Assembly (NCBI GenBank): GCA_947044405.1
Contig: CAMRHE010000322.1
Location: 1,674,001 to 1,738,000 of the forward strand
Direction of reading: 5' to 3'
Length of the DNA: 64,000 nucleotides
Source of the DNA: Leptodactylus fallax
Lineage: Eukaryota; Chordata; Amphibia; Anura; Leptodactylidae
Of this stretch, positions 43,728-54,528 are shown piece by piece. A program made the position numbers and the translations under genes. Numbering within the stretch: the stretch's first letter is position 1; every line of letters begins with the position of its first letter. The notes beneath the pieces are model-generated. The model worked only from the letters and a program-made list of their open reading frames with translations, searched no databases and was not told where the DNA came from.

Positions 43728-44395
43728 TGTAAGGGAATCACTAGAGGAGTGATTCCCCAGTAGCTGCTGGAGAACTTAGGGGGGAGGGGCACAACAAGAC
43801 AGTGGACCCTAAGCTGAATCCCCCCCACTGTCCCTGGCTAACTTGCCCGATCTGTCCTAGGTGACAGCCAGCTACCAGTCAACAGTCCCTCCTTATAATT
43901 AGTGATAACACAGAACGCAGACAAGACGCACATCAACAAAGGGAGGTCAGCTAGCCAAGGGGTCGGTAACAATCGAGCAATGCAGTACAGAATCAAAATC
44001 CAAGAGAATAGTCAAAGGTAAGCCAGTGGTCAAAAAATCAGAAGAGCAGGTATCAAGGAACAAGGAGTATAGCGAGTAAGCGAAATGCAATAGCAGGCAC
44101 CAATGGGAAAGTGAGCAAACAATAAATAGGGAGAAAGAACCCGGACCAGACTTGATAGGAGGATAGGCTGTCAATCACAAAGGCAGGACTAAAGTTAACT
44201 CTTAGTGGAGCAGGGCGAGAGCAAGGTGAAGGAGAAGGGCGTGGTGGAAAATCCATTAAGGAGGTGAGGGAATAGGACAGTGTTCAGACAATACAAGAAA
44301 AACCCAAAGGAAAGAATCACAACCGGGCACGCCTCCTGCGCCGCAGCGTACGCCCGGAGGACGGCGCCAAAGCCCGGACAGGCAAGGACGTTACA
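43728..44395 (-). repeat. 5' LTR of the chromovirus
   Basis: 668 bp, partner of 33188-33855; followed by the duplicated GAAGT. Confidence 0.93.
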
Positions 44396-44400
44396 GAAGT

Positions 44401-45112
44401 ATAGTGATTTTACAATGCATTGCAATGCATTAGTATTGCAATACATTGTAGTAGTGATTTAGACCCTCTGGGGTTTAAAATTCCTATGGAGTCTAAATAT
44501 AAAAGTAAAAAAATAAAAATAAATAAAAAGTATAAAACACATACACATTAGGTATACTTGTGTCTGAAGATGGCCAGTCTATAAGCTTAGGAAAATATTT
44601 TATGGAAAAATCAAAAGAGCTGAACCGCCATTTTTTTTTTTGCTGTTTCGCCTCATAAAAATTTGAACAAAAGCGATCAAAATATCACACATTCCCAAAA
44701 ATGTTATAACTAAAAAAAATAAATAAACGTCTTATGCAGCCCTGTACACGGAAATATAAAAAAATTACTGGTGTCATAATATGGCGACTCCAAAAAATTA
44801 TTTTTTGCAAAGTTTTAGATGTTTTAAAGGTGTTAAAATGTAAAAAAAAACCGATATAAATTTGATATCATTTTGGCTTACCAGTGAATGCCGTAAAAAC
44901 AGCCCATAAGAAAGTCGCACAGTTTTTCTCCAATTCCACCACATTCCGAATTTTTGTTCAGAATATTAAATGGTATCATTACAATGTACAATTTGTCCCA
45001 CAATAATTAAGCACTCATATGTCTCTGTAAACAGAAAAATAAAAAGATGGCTTTTGGAATACGGATAGTTTTAAAAGCGAAAATCGACAAATGGCTGCTG
45101 CGGGTAGGGGTT
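44401..45112. other. Non-coding repeat-like DNA
   Basis: Starts with a self-complementary run (caatgcattgcaatgcatt ... gcaatacattg, 44415-44453) that looks like the tip of a palindromic element. The rest is A/T-rich with no ORF. The TTAA at its right edge belongs to the next MITE. Confidence 0.4.
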
Positions 45113-45782
45113 AAAGTGGCTTTCCCACAAACACAACCATATTTAAATTTGTAGAAAATTAAAAGATTCTTAAAAATCTTTTTTCTGATTTTTAACGATT
45201 TTTCGTAACCACCTTAGTGATGACAGTCTTTTGTTTTGATTTTGGTTGCCAATAGATACAATATGACCAAGAATGCAGGAACTTTCTATGGTCTGGCACT
45301 TGTCAGAAACCCAGTCATGATTTCCTTATTGTGGCTGGGTCATGTTACTGCACAAAAAGATAACCTGTCCACAATATGGAAATCATGGCTAAGGCTAGGT
45401 TCACATCTGCGTCGGAGGAGACTCCACCGAAAATCGGCAGAGAGAAAAGTCCTGCATGGAAGACTTTTCACTCCACTAGTTTCAGTATAAAAATGTTGGA
45501 AACCTAACGGATACCTGGTGGACCCCACCATAGTCTATAAACCAAAACGACAGAGAGCCCGGCACAAGCATGAACCTATCCTTAGTTTCTGACAAGTTGC
45601 AGACATTAGAAAGCTCCTGCACTCATGGTCACATCCATTGGCAACTTATCAAGACAAAAGATTGCTATTACTAAGATGGTTAGAGAAAATCTTTTAAAAA
45701 TCTGTTAAAATTGTAATTATCAATATTTGCAAAAATGTTTAAACTTTTAATTTTCTACAAATTTAAATATGGTTATGTTTAT
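45113..45782. mobile_element. MITE with inverted arms, right end lost
   Basis: 'aaccatatttaaatttgtag' followed by 'aaaattaaaag' (45136-45167) is repeated in reverse complement at 45746-45774. The left edge follows TTAA (about 45109-45112). Inside, 45389-45585 is a smaller inverted pair (CTAAGGCTAGGTTCA ... TGAACCTATCCTTAG), a Harbinger-like MITE. Confidence 0.6.
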
Positions 45783-46212
45783 GCTGTTAGCAGAATAAAA
45801 ACCATACCTTTCTTAAGTTTTAGAGCCTCAGGGATGCAGAGAAAAAGCACTTTTATTCTTTATTCAAATGAGGATCTTGGCGCACAGGGGGAGTTTTCTT
45901 CAGGCACTGAGCACTGCTGCATCATCACTAAACATGCCCATCCTGGATCAACTGGCACTGGGAGGATCAAATCACACTGCCCATGGGGAGGAGCTTAATG
46001 AAGGAAGGGGCGTGTTTACTGATGATGCAGCAGTGCTCAGTGACTGAAGAAAATTCACCCTGTGCTCCTCATTTGAATAAAGAATAAAAGTGCTTTTTCT
46101 CCGCATCCCTGGAGCTCTAAAACATAAGAAAGGTATGATTTTTATTCTGCTAACAGCACCTACAGCACTATGGGAGCGGTTTAAAGTAGCTGGGGGCAGG
46201 GATAGACTCCCT
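45783..46212. mobile_element. TTAA-type MITE, left end truncated
   Basis: 45783-45945 (tgctgttagcagaataaaaa ... actgagcactgctgcatcat) is an inverted copy of 45990-46165. The right end 'gactcccTTAA' puts TTAA at 46213-46216. Confidence 0.7.
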
Positions 46213-46216
46213 TTAA

Positions 46217-46881
46217 TTTATGAAAAGTTGTTTATAATTGGATGTATGCTTTAAAGGAGTTATCCAGGGAGTAATAAAGTGACTCTGGGTTACATGACCA
46301 ACCTCATTCTACTGAATGGTGCTGTGGCCTGTGTTGCTGAAGAGTTGTTGACGTCACAGAGCCGACGTTGCTGCAGGGGAGGCAGAATAACAGGAGTTCT
46401 GATCTTCCCTCTTGGACTCCACAAAAATAATAAACAGAGCTGCAAACCAAAATCCTTGCCCTACCATGCTGGTACCTCAGACTCTTCAACAGCTACCCAG
46501 CAATACCCTGCATGAGGCAAATTTTGACCTCTGGGAATTTGGAGAAGAGTGCCACTGTATTTTGCCTTTATTGAGCAGGCCAAATTCTAAATTCTGTGAG
46601 CGGATTTTGACAAATTCTGCGTCAAATTCTACATCGAATTTTGCACTGCTGGAAAAGGTGTGTATTCTGCCTTCCATTCAATTCAATGGGAGTTCTCAGG
46701 CAGAATCCAGCTGAAGAACGAGCAGGATGTAAATTTTTTCCGCTAGCTGAAAAAAATTATCTAGCAGAAAAAAAATCAGCTATTGCTTCCCATTGAAATG
46801 AATGGGAGGCAGATTTCAGGCAGAATTTGAGTTGGATTCCACCTCAAATTCAACGTCAAATTCTTAAATGTGAACATCCCC
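46217..46881. other. Unassigned DNA
   Basis: No credible ORF. 46560-46880 has repeated 'caaattct' phrases and ends 'aaatgtgaacatcccc', a possible Harbinger-MITE end without a visible partner. Confidence 0.4.
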
Positions 46882-46885
46882 TTAA

Positions 46886-47178
46886 AGCGGACCTTTTTTG
46901 TCCTCATGAAAGTGCATTCTTATATACCGCTAGAAAGTGCGTTGGGCTGTGAGGAATGTCACCCGTGATTGTACGCAATCATAGCATTATACTGTCAGAG
47001 GGTGCGTTCCATACCGCCCAGCAATGACGCTGAGCTGTGAGGAACGACCTTCTGACAGTGGGGAGATATCAGTGCAGAAATGAATGACACCGATATCTCC
47101 ACCATCTGAATTCAGCGCACTGTTCACTTTCTAGCGGTATATAAAACCGCACTTTCATGAGGACATGAAAGGTCCTCT
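46886..47178. mobile_element. TTAA-type MITE, 293 bp, intact ends
   Basis: TTAA at 46882-46885 and 47179-47182. Ends AGCGGACCTTTTTTGTCCTC and complement of 'gaggacatgaaaggtcctct'. Arms share 'catgaaagtgc' and 'taccgctagaaagtg'. Confidence 0.85.
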
Positions 47179-48032
47179 TTAAGTGTGGACCGCCCTGATG
47201 TATAAAGTCAAGGGGCGGTCTGGAAGCAGTTAAAGATAATTCATCAATATGCTTTAAATAAAAGAAGTTCCAGCATCCGACAATATGACCAACCACATAA
47301 AATTTAACTTTTAATATCCATGATTATAAAAGGTAACAACCAGTTACACAAATTCGTAATCCATAGACCAGCTTATGTGTTTCAGGGTGTATAGCCCCTT
47401 ACTCATAGCTCCATGGAGAACAGAACACACCAAATTTAAAATATTAAAATGTGGTTACGTGGGATCTCACATGGCTTGACGATGTTTCTTTTGATTTTTC
47501 TGCGATGTGTTTCGCGATGTTCCTGCTTGATATTTGAATGTAGTCGCTGGGATCATGTGATTTGATCATATGATGGTATCCAGCTCTTTGTAATATTCCT
47601 GCCATATATTTAAATATGGCCACGTGGGATCCCACATGACTTGATAATGCTTCTTTTGATTTTTCCTCTTTACATTTAAATATGGTCATGTAATGATTCA
47701 CGTGACCTTTTGTTTGATGTGGAGGGGCGGTTATGTGTTGTCTCATGTGGCTTGGTTTTTATGTTGGTACTTTACAGGAAGCTATGGTTTGCTTGCTTCA
47801 GGTATCAGATGTACTAAATTAGGAACATTGCGGAGTACATGGATACTTGTATATACTCCTTTGGGGTTCTGTGCGACATCACAATTCAGTAAGTCAAATT
47901 TTTGTTTATTTATTTCTTTATATATGTGTTTTTTTTTCTCTTTTATACAGATCAATGTTTGTTGCATCGATATTGTTATGTATTTATATTTTTCTGAATA
48001 CTGTATGATTTTCATGTGTTTTGTTTTGTATA

Positions 48033-49599
48033 CAGTCATGGCCAAAAGTTTTGAGAATGACACAAATATTATATTTTCACATGATCTGCTGCCCTCTGGT
48101 TTTTATGTGTGTTTGTCAGATGTTTTTATCACATACAGAAATATAATTGCATTCATATTATGAGTAACAGAAGCTTATATTGACAGTTAGAATGAGTTAA
48201 TGCAGCAAGTCAATATTTGCAGTGTTGACCCTTCTTCTTCAGGACCTCTGCAATTCTCCCTGGCATGCTCTCAATCAACTTCTGGACCAAATCCTGACTG
48301 ATAGCAGTCCATTCTTGCAGAATCAATGCTTTAATTTTGTCTGAATTTGTTGGTTTTTGTTTGTCCACCCGTCTCTTGATGATTGACCACAAGTTCTCAA
48401 TGGGATTAAGATCTGGGGAGTTTCCAGGCCATGGACCCAAAATCTCTATGTTTTGTTCCCTGAGCCATTTAGTTATCACCTTTGCTTTATGGCAAGGTGC
48501 TCCATCATGCTGGAAAAGGCATTGTTGAGCGCCAAACTGCTCTTGGACGGTTGGGAGAAGTAGCTCTTGGAGGACATTCTGGTACCATTCTTTATTTATG
48601 GCTGTGTTTTTAGGCAAGACTGTGAGAGAGCTGATTCCCTTGGCTGAGAAGCAACCCCACACATGAATGGTTTCAGGATGCTTTACAGTTGGCATGAGAC
48701 AAGACTGGTGGTAGCGCTCACCTCTTCTTCTCCGAATAAGCTGTTTTCCAGATGTTCCAAACAATCGAAAAGGGGATTCATCAGAGAAAATGACTTTACC
48801 CCAGTCCTCAGCAGTCCACTCCCTGTACCTTTTGCAGAATATCAGTCTGTCCCTGATGTTTTTTCTGGAGAGAAGTGGCTTCTTTGCTGCCCTCCTTGAG
48901 ACCAGGCCTTGCTCCAAGAGTCTCCGCCTCACAGTGCGTGCAGATGCACTCACACCTGCCTGCTGCCATTCCTCATCAAGCTCTGCACTGCTGGTAGCGC
49001 GATCCCGCAGCTGAAACACTTTTAAGAGACGGTCCTGCCGCTTGCTGGTCTTTCTTGGGCGCCCTGGAGCCTTTTTGGCACCAATGGAACCTCTCTCCTT
49101 GAAGTTCTTGATGATGCGATAGATTGTTGACTGAGGTGCAATCTTTCTAGCTGCAATACTCTTCCCAGTTAGGCCATTTTTGTGCAGTGCAATGATGACT
49201 GCAAGTGTTTCTTTAGAGATAACCATGGTTAACAGAAGAGAAACAATGATGGCAAGCACCAGCCTCCTTTTAAAGTGTCCAGTGGTGTCATTCTTACTTA
49301 ATCATGACAGATTGATCTCCAGCCCTGTCCTCATCAACACCCACACCTGTGTTAATGGAGCAATCACTGAAACGATGTTAGGTGGTCCTTTTAAGGCAGG
49401 GCTGCAATGATGTTGAAATGTGTTTTGGGGGATAAAGTTCATTTTCTAGGCAAATATTGACTTTGCAAGTAATTGCTGTTAAGCTGATCACTCTTTATAA
49501 CATTCTGGAGTATATGCAAATTGCCATTAGAAAAACTGAAGCAGTAGACTTTGTAAAAATTAATATTTGTATCATTCTCAAAACTTTTGGCCATGACTG
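48033..49599 (-). mobile_element. Tc1-type transposon, copy 5, intact ORF
   Basis: 1567 bp, ends CAGTCATGGCCAAAAGTTTTG on both sides in inverse, TA at 48031-48032 and 49600-49601. It sits between the arms of the 47250-49986 element. Confidence 0.95.
48210..49226 (-). CDS. Tc1 transposase, full length, no stop or frameshift
   Basis: 338 codons from ATG 49226 (minus-strand context ACCATGG), chosen over an upstream GTG-started extension. Two helix-turn-helix units: residues ~1-55 (MVISKETLAVIIALHKNG) and ~75-120 (ASARTVRRRLLEQGL), separated by the GRPRKTS hook. Catalytic domain: VIFSDESPFRLFG (first D), CLFQHDGAPCH (second D) and [12 protein letters not shown] (E). I count 35 residues between the second D and the E, one more than the usual DD34E, because of an extra residue in ILGPWPGNS. 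It ends KKGQHCKY. The family normally measures about 340 residues, so this copy looks complete and could in principle be active with its matched ends. Confidence 0.93.
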   Translation of the reverse strand: MVISKETLAVIIALHKNGLTGKSIAARKIAPQSTIYRIIKNFKERGSIGAKKAPGRPRKTSKRQDRLLKVFQLRDRATSSAELDEEWQQAGVSASARTVRRRLLEQGLVSRRAAKKPLLSRKNIRDRLIFCKRYREWTAEDWGKVIFSDESPFRLFGTSGKQLIRRRRGERYHQSCLMPTVKHPETIHVWGCFSAKGISSLTVLPKNTAINKEWYQNVLQELLLPTVQEQFGAQQCLFQHDGAPCHKAKVITKWLREQNIEILGPWPGNSPDLNPIENLWSIIKRRVDKQKPTNSDKIKALILQEWTAISQDLVQKLIESMPGRIAEVLKKKGQHCKY

Positions 49600-50017
49600 T
49601 ACTATGTATTGTATTGTATTATGTGATTGGCATGTTTAGGGTTAAATTTGTCAATGGGTGGAGATTCGTAATCATCGTGTTTTAAATTTGGTGTCTTCCG
49701 TTCTCCATGGAGCTATGAGTAAGGGGCTATATGCCCTGAAACGCGTAAGATGGTCTATGGATTACAAATTTGTGTAACTGGTCGCTACTTTTTTTAATCA
49801 TGGATATTAAAAGTTTTATCTGGTTGGTCATATTGTTGTTGGATGCTGGAACTTCTTTTATTTAAAGCATCTTGAATACATTCTGCTCAAAGGAGTCCAG
49901 TGAGCGTTCCTTTGCATCAAAATATGTGAGTCAATACATGTGTGGATATGGTGAGCTGAAAGATACAATCTTTTCTTATGTGAACTGATAATTCATCAAT
50001 ACTAGATTGGTGGGGAT

Positions 50018-50768
50018 CAGTGGCGTGACTAGGAATGGCTGGGCCCCAAGGCGAACATTTGATATGGGGACCCCCCCGCACAAACCGCATTCCTGCGCAC
50101 ACTATTATGTCCCATAGTGGCCCCTACACACAGTATTATGCTCCAAAGTGGCCCCTGCACACAGTATTATGCCCCATTGTGGACCACTCATGAGCAATTA
50201 TTATACTCTAGGGTCTTTTCAGACCCCAAAGTATAATGATCGGAAGACCCAGGGGAGGATACAAACAAAAAAAAACACTGTTGCCTACCTCTCCCTGGCT
50301 CCGGCGCACTCCCCGCTACTTCGGCCATCTTCAATGTTGGACCAGGTCTCGTGTGAGCCGGGCAGGCGTCGCGATGCATAATGACGCAGGCCCGGCCCTC
50401 GTGACGTCACCAAACAGGCACGAAGCCTGCGGAACACAGGAGAGATAAGTAGCAGTGTTTTTTATGTTCCCTAACCTCCGATCATTATACTCCGGGGTCT
50501 GAAAAGACCCCGGAGTATAATGATAGCAGTGTTTGTGGGATTTGCGGCCCACGACCTCACTTACCGTTCCACGCTCCTGCTCACAGTCACCTCCGCAGAA
50601 TGGGAAGCGCAGGCGGCCATGAGCAGGAGCGGGGATTGGTAAGTATATAGGGCCCATTACCTGCTGGGGTTACTCCAGCAGGTAACGGCCTATTAAAACA
50701 AAAAAAAAAAAAAAATGTCCCGGGCCCTGTGGCAGCCGCTACCGCTGCTAACCCGGTAGTTACAAGTG
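50018..50768 (-). mobile_element. hAT-like minisatellite-family copy
   Basis: Starts CAGTGGCGTGACTAGGAATG, two to three minisatellite units (50100-50180), palindromes at 50198-50240 and 50484-50522 (actccggggtctgaaaagac), and the far end 'ctaacccggtagttacaagtg', a decayed complement of CAGGGGTGTAACTACCGGGG. It is the reverse orientation of 7338-8639 and retains both ends. Confidence 0.65.
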
Positions 50769-51029
50769 ACAGCCATGTAGCAGTGCTCGCTACAACTCCA
50801 GGCACGCCCAGATGTAAAAGTACTACTGCTAACATGCTGTTGCAGCCAAGTGAGAGGAGTAGCATCACAACAGCTGGAAAAGCTGCCGTGTACACTGGCA
50901 GTGAACGGGGTGAATAAGTCAGCATCTCGTTAGAGAGAAAACAAACGCACTCAGTGACGACCCTGAACAAGATACTGCCAACTGGTAAACGGGCATACAA
51001 TCGTCTGGAGGTGTGGCTTAGAAAGACCT

Positions 51030-51441
51030 CTAGGTCCATTCGAGTGACGTCTTAACCAACCAATGACGGTTAGCGTCAGAAGGAGACCGCCGCAGAGGGG
51101 GCGTGATGTAGGCAGTGTTGTTGTAGTGGCTTGAGAAGAGCGTGTCGCACTGTGTTGTGGGCGGGGTTAGGTGAGGAGGGAGGCGTGGCTTCAGCTGCAA
51201 GCAGTAGTAGCGCCCGCTCTCTTTCGTGTCTGGGAATTTGAATGGTGTTAGCGGCTGTGCGGTTTCTGCCGCGGTTGGCGGACTCGTTTCTGACGGAGAG
51301 ACTGAGGAAAATAACGTCGCCGTGTCGCTATATTTTTACTCCATAGTTTTCTTGAGGCGTTTACGTCACAGTTTGAACGGCGGACATCTTCACGTCACTG
51401 AGTGCATTGCTATCAGGACGGCTATCTGTTCTGTTCATACG
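51030..51441 (+). promoter_or_regulatory. Candidate CpG-rich promoter with a non-coding first exon
   Basis: CpG-rich in otherwise CpG-poor DNA. Contains TGACGTC (51045-51051, CRE-like), CCAAT (51060-51064), GGGCGGGG (51159-51166, GC box), then about 200 bp without a TATA box. It ends at a strong splice-donor match, G|GTAAGT at 51441/51442. No long ORF begins here, so the exon would be 5' UTR and the coding exons would lie further right or outside. No transcript evidence; the hAT-like copy ends only ~260 bp upstream. Confidence 0.4.
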
Positions 51442-52730
51442 GTAAGTGCGCAGCAGAGGGAGAGATGGATGGCTCTGTCACCTAGGCGCTGCCACCGTGT
51501 GTGGATCCTGTTCTGTCCTGTACGTACGTGGCGCTCATGTTGAGGCGTCTGGTAAATCTGAGCCTCGGAGCTCTTTTCTCCCGGATGCTGTGACTGTGAG
51601 GGAAGGGGGTTAATGGAGTTCAGATGTGTGCGGGCTGGTTCTCATTTCTACTGAGGAAAGGATGGGTTCCGGCGGCAGCACATGTGGAGTGGTCGTGTAG
51701 TATGGCAGCACCGTGCGCAGGAGGTCTGTCTATCCCCAGGACTGTACTTGGCTTCTGCAGTCCAGAGTCCATTGGTTTGCTGCCGACTGCCACTGGCCCT
51801 TTTTTCCCTGAGGGACATGACCGTCATTTTCTGCCTTTGGGAAAGCTGGGTGACAACGGCTTTAAGTTTTGATACCCAGCTTTCCATAACTTTACCGCCG
51901 CCTCTCCCATTAGATTTTTATGGAGTAGTGTAATTGATCAGATATGTTATTGTAGGTGACTAGGTCTTTCCCATCTTTTAGTTACTGCCTTCTTTAGTGA
52001 ATTGGTGGGTTAAGCTAATATATTTAGGAACTGCTTGAATGTCAGCATGTTATCACAGTCCCTCTACTTGTAGAAGTGCTCCCATATTGAGAGGAATAGT
52101 CCAGATTCACTCCTGATCTTCCACCAGGCATTGGTTGTATTATGACAATTCATAGACAGAATACAGTAATTTCTAGTTATTCCATATTGCAGTGGTTGGA
52201 CCCTAACCATTTATGCACCCCTTATGAATAGAGTGGCAGGTCACACGTTGACTTTGTGATACCATTAAATTCTAGATGATTGCTGGATATGGTGCTCATC
52301 GTCTCTACAGCAGTCCCATGTTCTCATGAATGATGGTGTCTAAACTTTTGGAACCCACCGATCAGACATTTATGTCTTTTCAGGGTCCAACAATGTGCTA
52401 GGCAATGTAAAACTAGCATATGTATAATACTCTGCAATATAGAAGTAGTGCAGTGTATTAGAAGTGATCGAGCTGAAAGTTTTTAACTTAAACGATGAAA
52501 AAAAGAAAAGTTTAAAAATATTTGAAACTTATTAAAAGGTAAAAAAAAAAAAAAAAAAAAAAAAACACAAATCCCCAATTTCTCCAGGAAGAATGCTTTA
52601 TCATGTAAAAAAGAAAAAAGTACATAAAATTATCCCCACATCCTTGGCAACCAGAACTATAAAATTGTCACATTACTTAACCCATGAGATGAACACTGCT
52701 TAAAAAAATGGTGCCAATTAAATTACTAAC
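51442..52730. other. Unassigned, possibly intronic DNA
   Basis: No family-level ORF. A run of A lies at 52539-52567, and A-rich stretches around 52500 may mark a retroposed tail, but I find no body. Confidence 0.4.
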
Positions 52731-52734
52731 TCAC

Positions 52735-53580
52735 ATCTGCTCTCGGGGATTCCGTTCCCCATTCCACTTTAAAACTGCGGAGAGAAACGTCCTGCAAGCA
52801 GAACGTTTCTCTCTGCATTTTTCGGGTGGAAACTATAATGGCATCCTCGGGTTTCCATGGGTAACCGCTTTTGAAGCAGATTAGGTGTCTGTTTATCAGG
52901 TCCGCTTGGGACGGAAGAACGGAAAGCCAAACACAGGTGTGAACCTGGCATTACTCTGCAAAACACAAGCCTTCAGGTAGCTCTGTAAGACTGTGTTTAC
53001 ATCTGCGTTAGAGTCTCTGAAAACTCTGAAGGTGTGTGAACACAACCTAAGTGAAAAAAAAATATGGCCCTGGAATGAGAGGCTGAAATTAAGAGAGAAA
53101 TCAGAAATAAAGCACCAGATTCTTAAGTACACACTGTTCTTTCAACAAACTTTGCATAAATGAATAGTACAGGGAATTGTAAGAAACTTTGTAATATATT
53201 TTATATATCTATCTAATATATCTTATATCTATCATATATATCAGAGAGAAATTCCTCTTTTTGCTGTTATCAAATTGTTTCCCTGCCTCTCCTTTACCCT
53301 CTTAACTGTTTTTACACTAGGTTAACACTAGCGTTTGTGTCATTCAGGTTCTCATGAGGACCTGAAAGACAGAGAGTCTGCCTGCTAAAAAAGCAGTTGC
53401 ATATACATATAGAGGTTACATTAGTCATTATAAGGGGTCTGTCTGGGTTCCACCGGTTTTAAACTGAAACTGGTGGAGATAAAAGTCCTGCATGCTGGAC
53501 TCTTCTTTCTGCTGATTTTAGACTGAATCTGCGGTGGAGTATTTTACGGAGACTCCAACACAGATGTGAACCTAGCCTTA
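52735..53580. repeat. Cluster of short Harbinger-like MITEs
   Basis: Three inverted pairs: 52735-52960 ('ctcacatctgc' ... 'acaggtgtgaacctgg'), 52985-53055 ('taagactgtgtttacatctg' ... 'gtgtgtgaacacaacctaag') and about 53318-53580 ('ctaggttaacactagcg' ... 'gatgtgaacctagcc'). All have the (G)GTTCACA(C) end style. Confidence 0.55.
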
Positions 53581-54106
53581 CTCTGAAAATTACTGCTATA
53601 TCCGTCTCAAGACTGAGGTAACTCCGAGAAGAAATTAAGTGAGAGAGGGACAGTTATAGAGAAGATTCTCTCCTACTTACTGTGTGCAGTGCAGGGTAGC
53701 TAGTTTCCACCCACCATCTCAGAGAGGAATGACTGCAAATACAGCATACAGAGGGGAATCTGCTGCCAAATATAAGCTATGAAATGACTAGATATAGCTT
53801 ATTCTGAAAAGTCACCTGAAACAACAGGTACACTTTGATGCTCATAATAGGCAGATTTTTAACACCTTCCTGGGTCTTTAAAGATGGCGAGCGCTCTGCT
53901 GCAGAGCGGCTGCCATAGCTACTCAGTCTCCACTGTAATGTTCACTCTGATCATGGGCATTACACTGTGCTGTGCCCCTCCCCCCTAAAGTAAAAAATAA
54001 GATAGTAAAAAAAACTTAAAAAAATATGAAAAGCTAAAAGGTCAACCCCCCCCCCCTTACCTAGCATAAATATAACATGAAAAAATTAATGTGAAACACA
54101 AAGTAA
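53581..54106. other. Unassigned DNA
   Basis: No ORF or repeat I can name; C-runs near 54045. Confidence 0.4.
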
Positions 54107-54525
54107 GGGTGGGTTCACACCTGCGTTTGAGTCCATCCACTGCCAATCCGAGTGAAAATCTCGGGGAACGGGATAGGCATCGGATACCGACAGGTTAGCG
54201 ACGCATTGGTTAAAAACCCATTCATTTGAATGGGTTTTTAAAGCAATGCGCGGGTGTCCGATTGCACCCTCTGCGCTGCCAATCCTTTTTTTTTTCGTCG
54301 GAAACAAAGTCGGACATGCAGGACTTGGTGTCCGACGAAAAAAAACGTCTTCGCAGCGCAGAGGGTGCAATCGGACACCCGCGCATTGCTTTAAAAACCC
54401 ATTCAAATGAATGGGTTTTTAACCAATGCGTCGCTAACCTGTCGGTATCCGATGCCTATCCCGTTCCCCGAGATTTTCACTCGGATTGGCAGCGGACGGA
54501 CTCAAACGCAGGTGTGAACCCACCC
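54107..54525. mobile_element. Near-perfect palindromic Harbinger-type MITE, 419 bp
   Basis: TAA at 54104-54106 and 54526-54528. Starts GGGTGGGTTCACACCTGCG and ends with its exact complement. The arms (about 190 bp each) differ at only about two or three positions, so the single strand would fold into one long hairpin around a loop near 54290-54345. One arm of a related copy lies at about 58780-58890. Confidence 0.93.
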
Positions 54526-54528
54526 TAA

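Larger units (their letters stand above)
33188..44395 (-). mobile_element. Chromodomain Ty3/gypsy element (chromovirus), split by a second LTR element
   Basis: LTRs of 668 bp each at 33188-33855 and 43728-44395 (start TGTAAGGGAATCAC, end GACGTTACA on the plus strand). GAAGT at 33183-33187 and 44396-44400 is a perfect 5-bp target duplication. Minus-strand gag at 43679, pol to 33777, chromodomain at the pol C-terminus. The interior is interrupted at 36656-43002 and much of the reverse transcriptase is deleted. About 22 differences between LTRs by eye. Confidence 0.95.
47250..49986 (+). mobile_element. Inverted-arm element, probably Penelope-like, hosting an intact Tc1
   Basis: GATAATTCATCAATA flanks it exactly at 47235-47249 and 49987-50001 (15-bp duplication, retroposon-like). 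Inverted arms: 47249-47440 and 49680-49870, for example 'aaaagaagttccagcatcc' and 'tccatggagctatgagtaag' with their complements. A ~115-bp tail follows the right arm, as in the Penelope-like element at 55544. The right arm has 'ctatgagtaagg' ... 'gccctgaaacgcgtaag', reminiscent of a hammerhead core with a damaged CUGAUGA. No ORF of its own. Confidence 0.6.

Noticed and set aside
44415..44453. Self-complementary 'caatgcatt' run as a transposon end
   Set aside because: No matching partner end or target duplication was found within the window, so it is mentioned only as repeat-like.
47693..48163. Plus-strand ORF of 156 codons with hydrophobic stretches
   Set aside because: It crosses the left end of the Tc1 at 48033 and consists of AT-rich arm sequence; the apparent membrane segments are a composition effect.
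50587..51039. Minus-strand ORF of 150 codons with hydrophobic segments near the promoter candidate
   Set aside because: It starts in unique DNA and runs into the hAT-like copy and its T-run; no family features.
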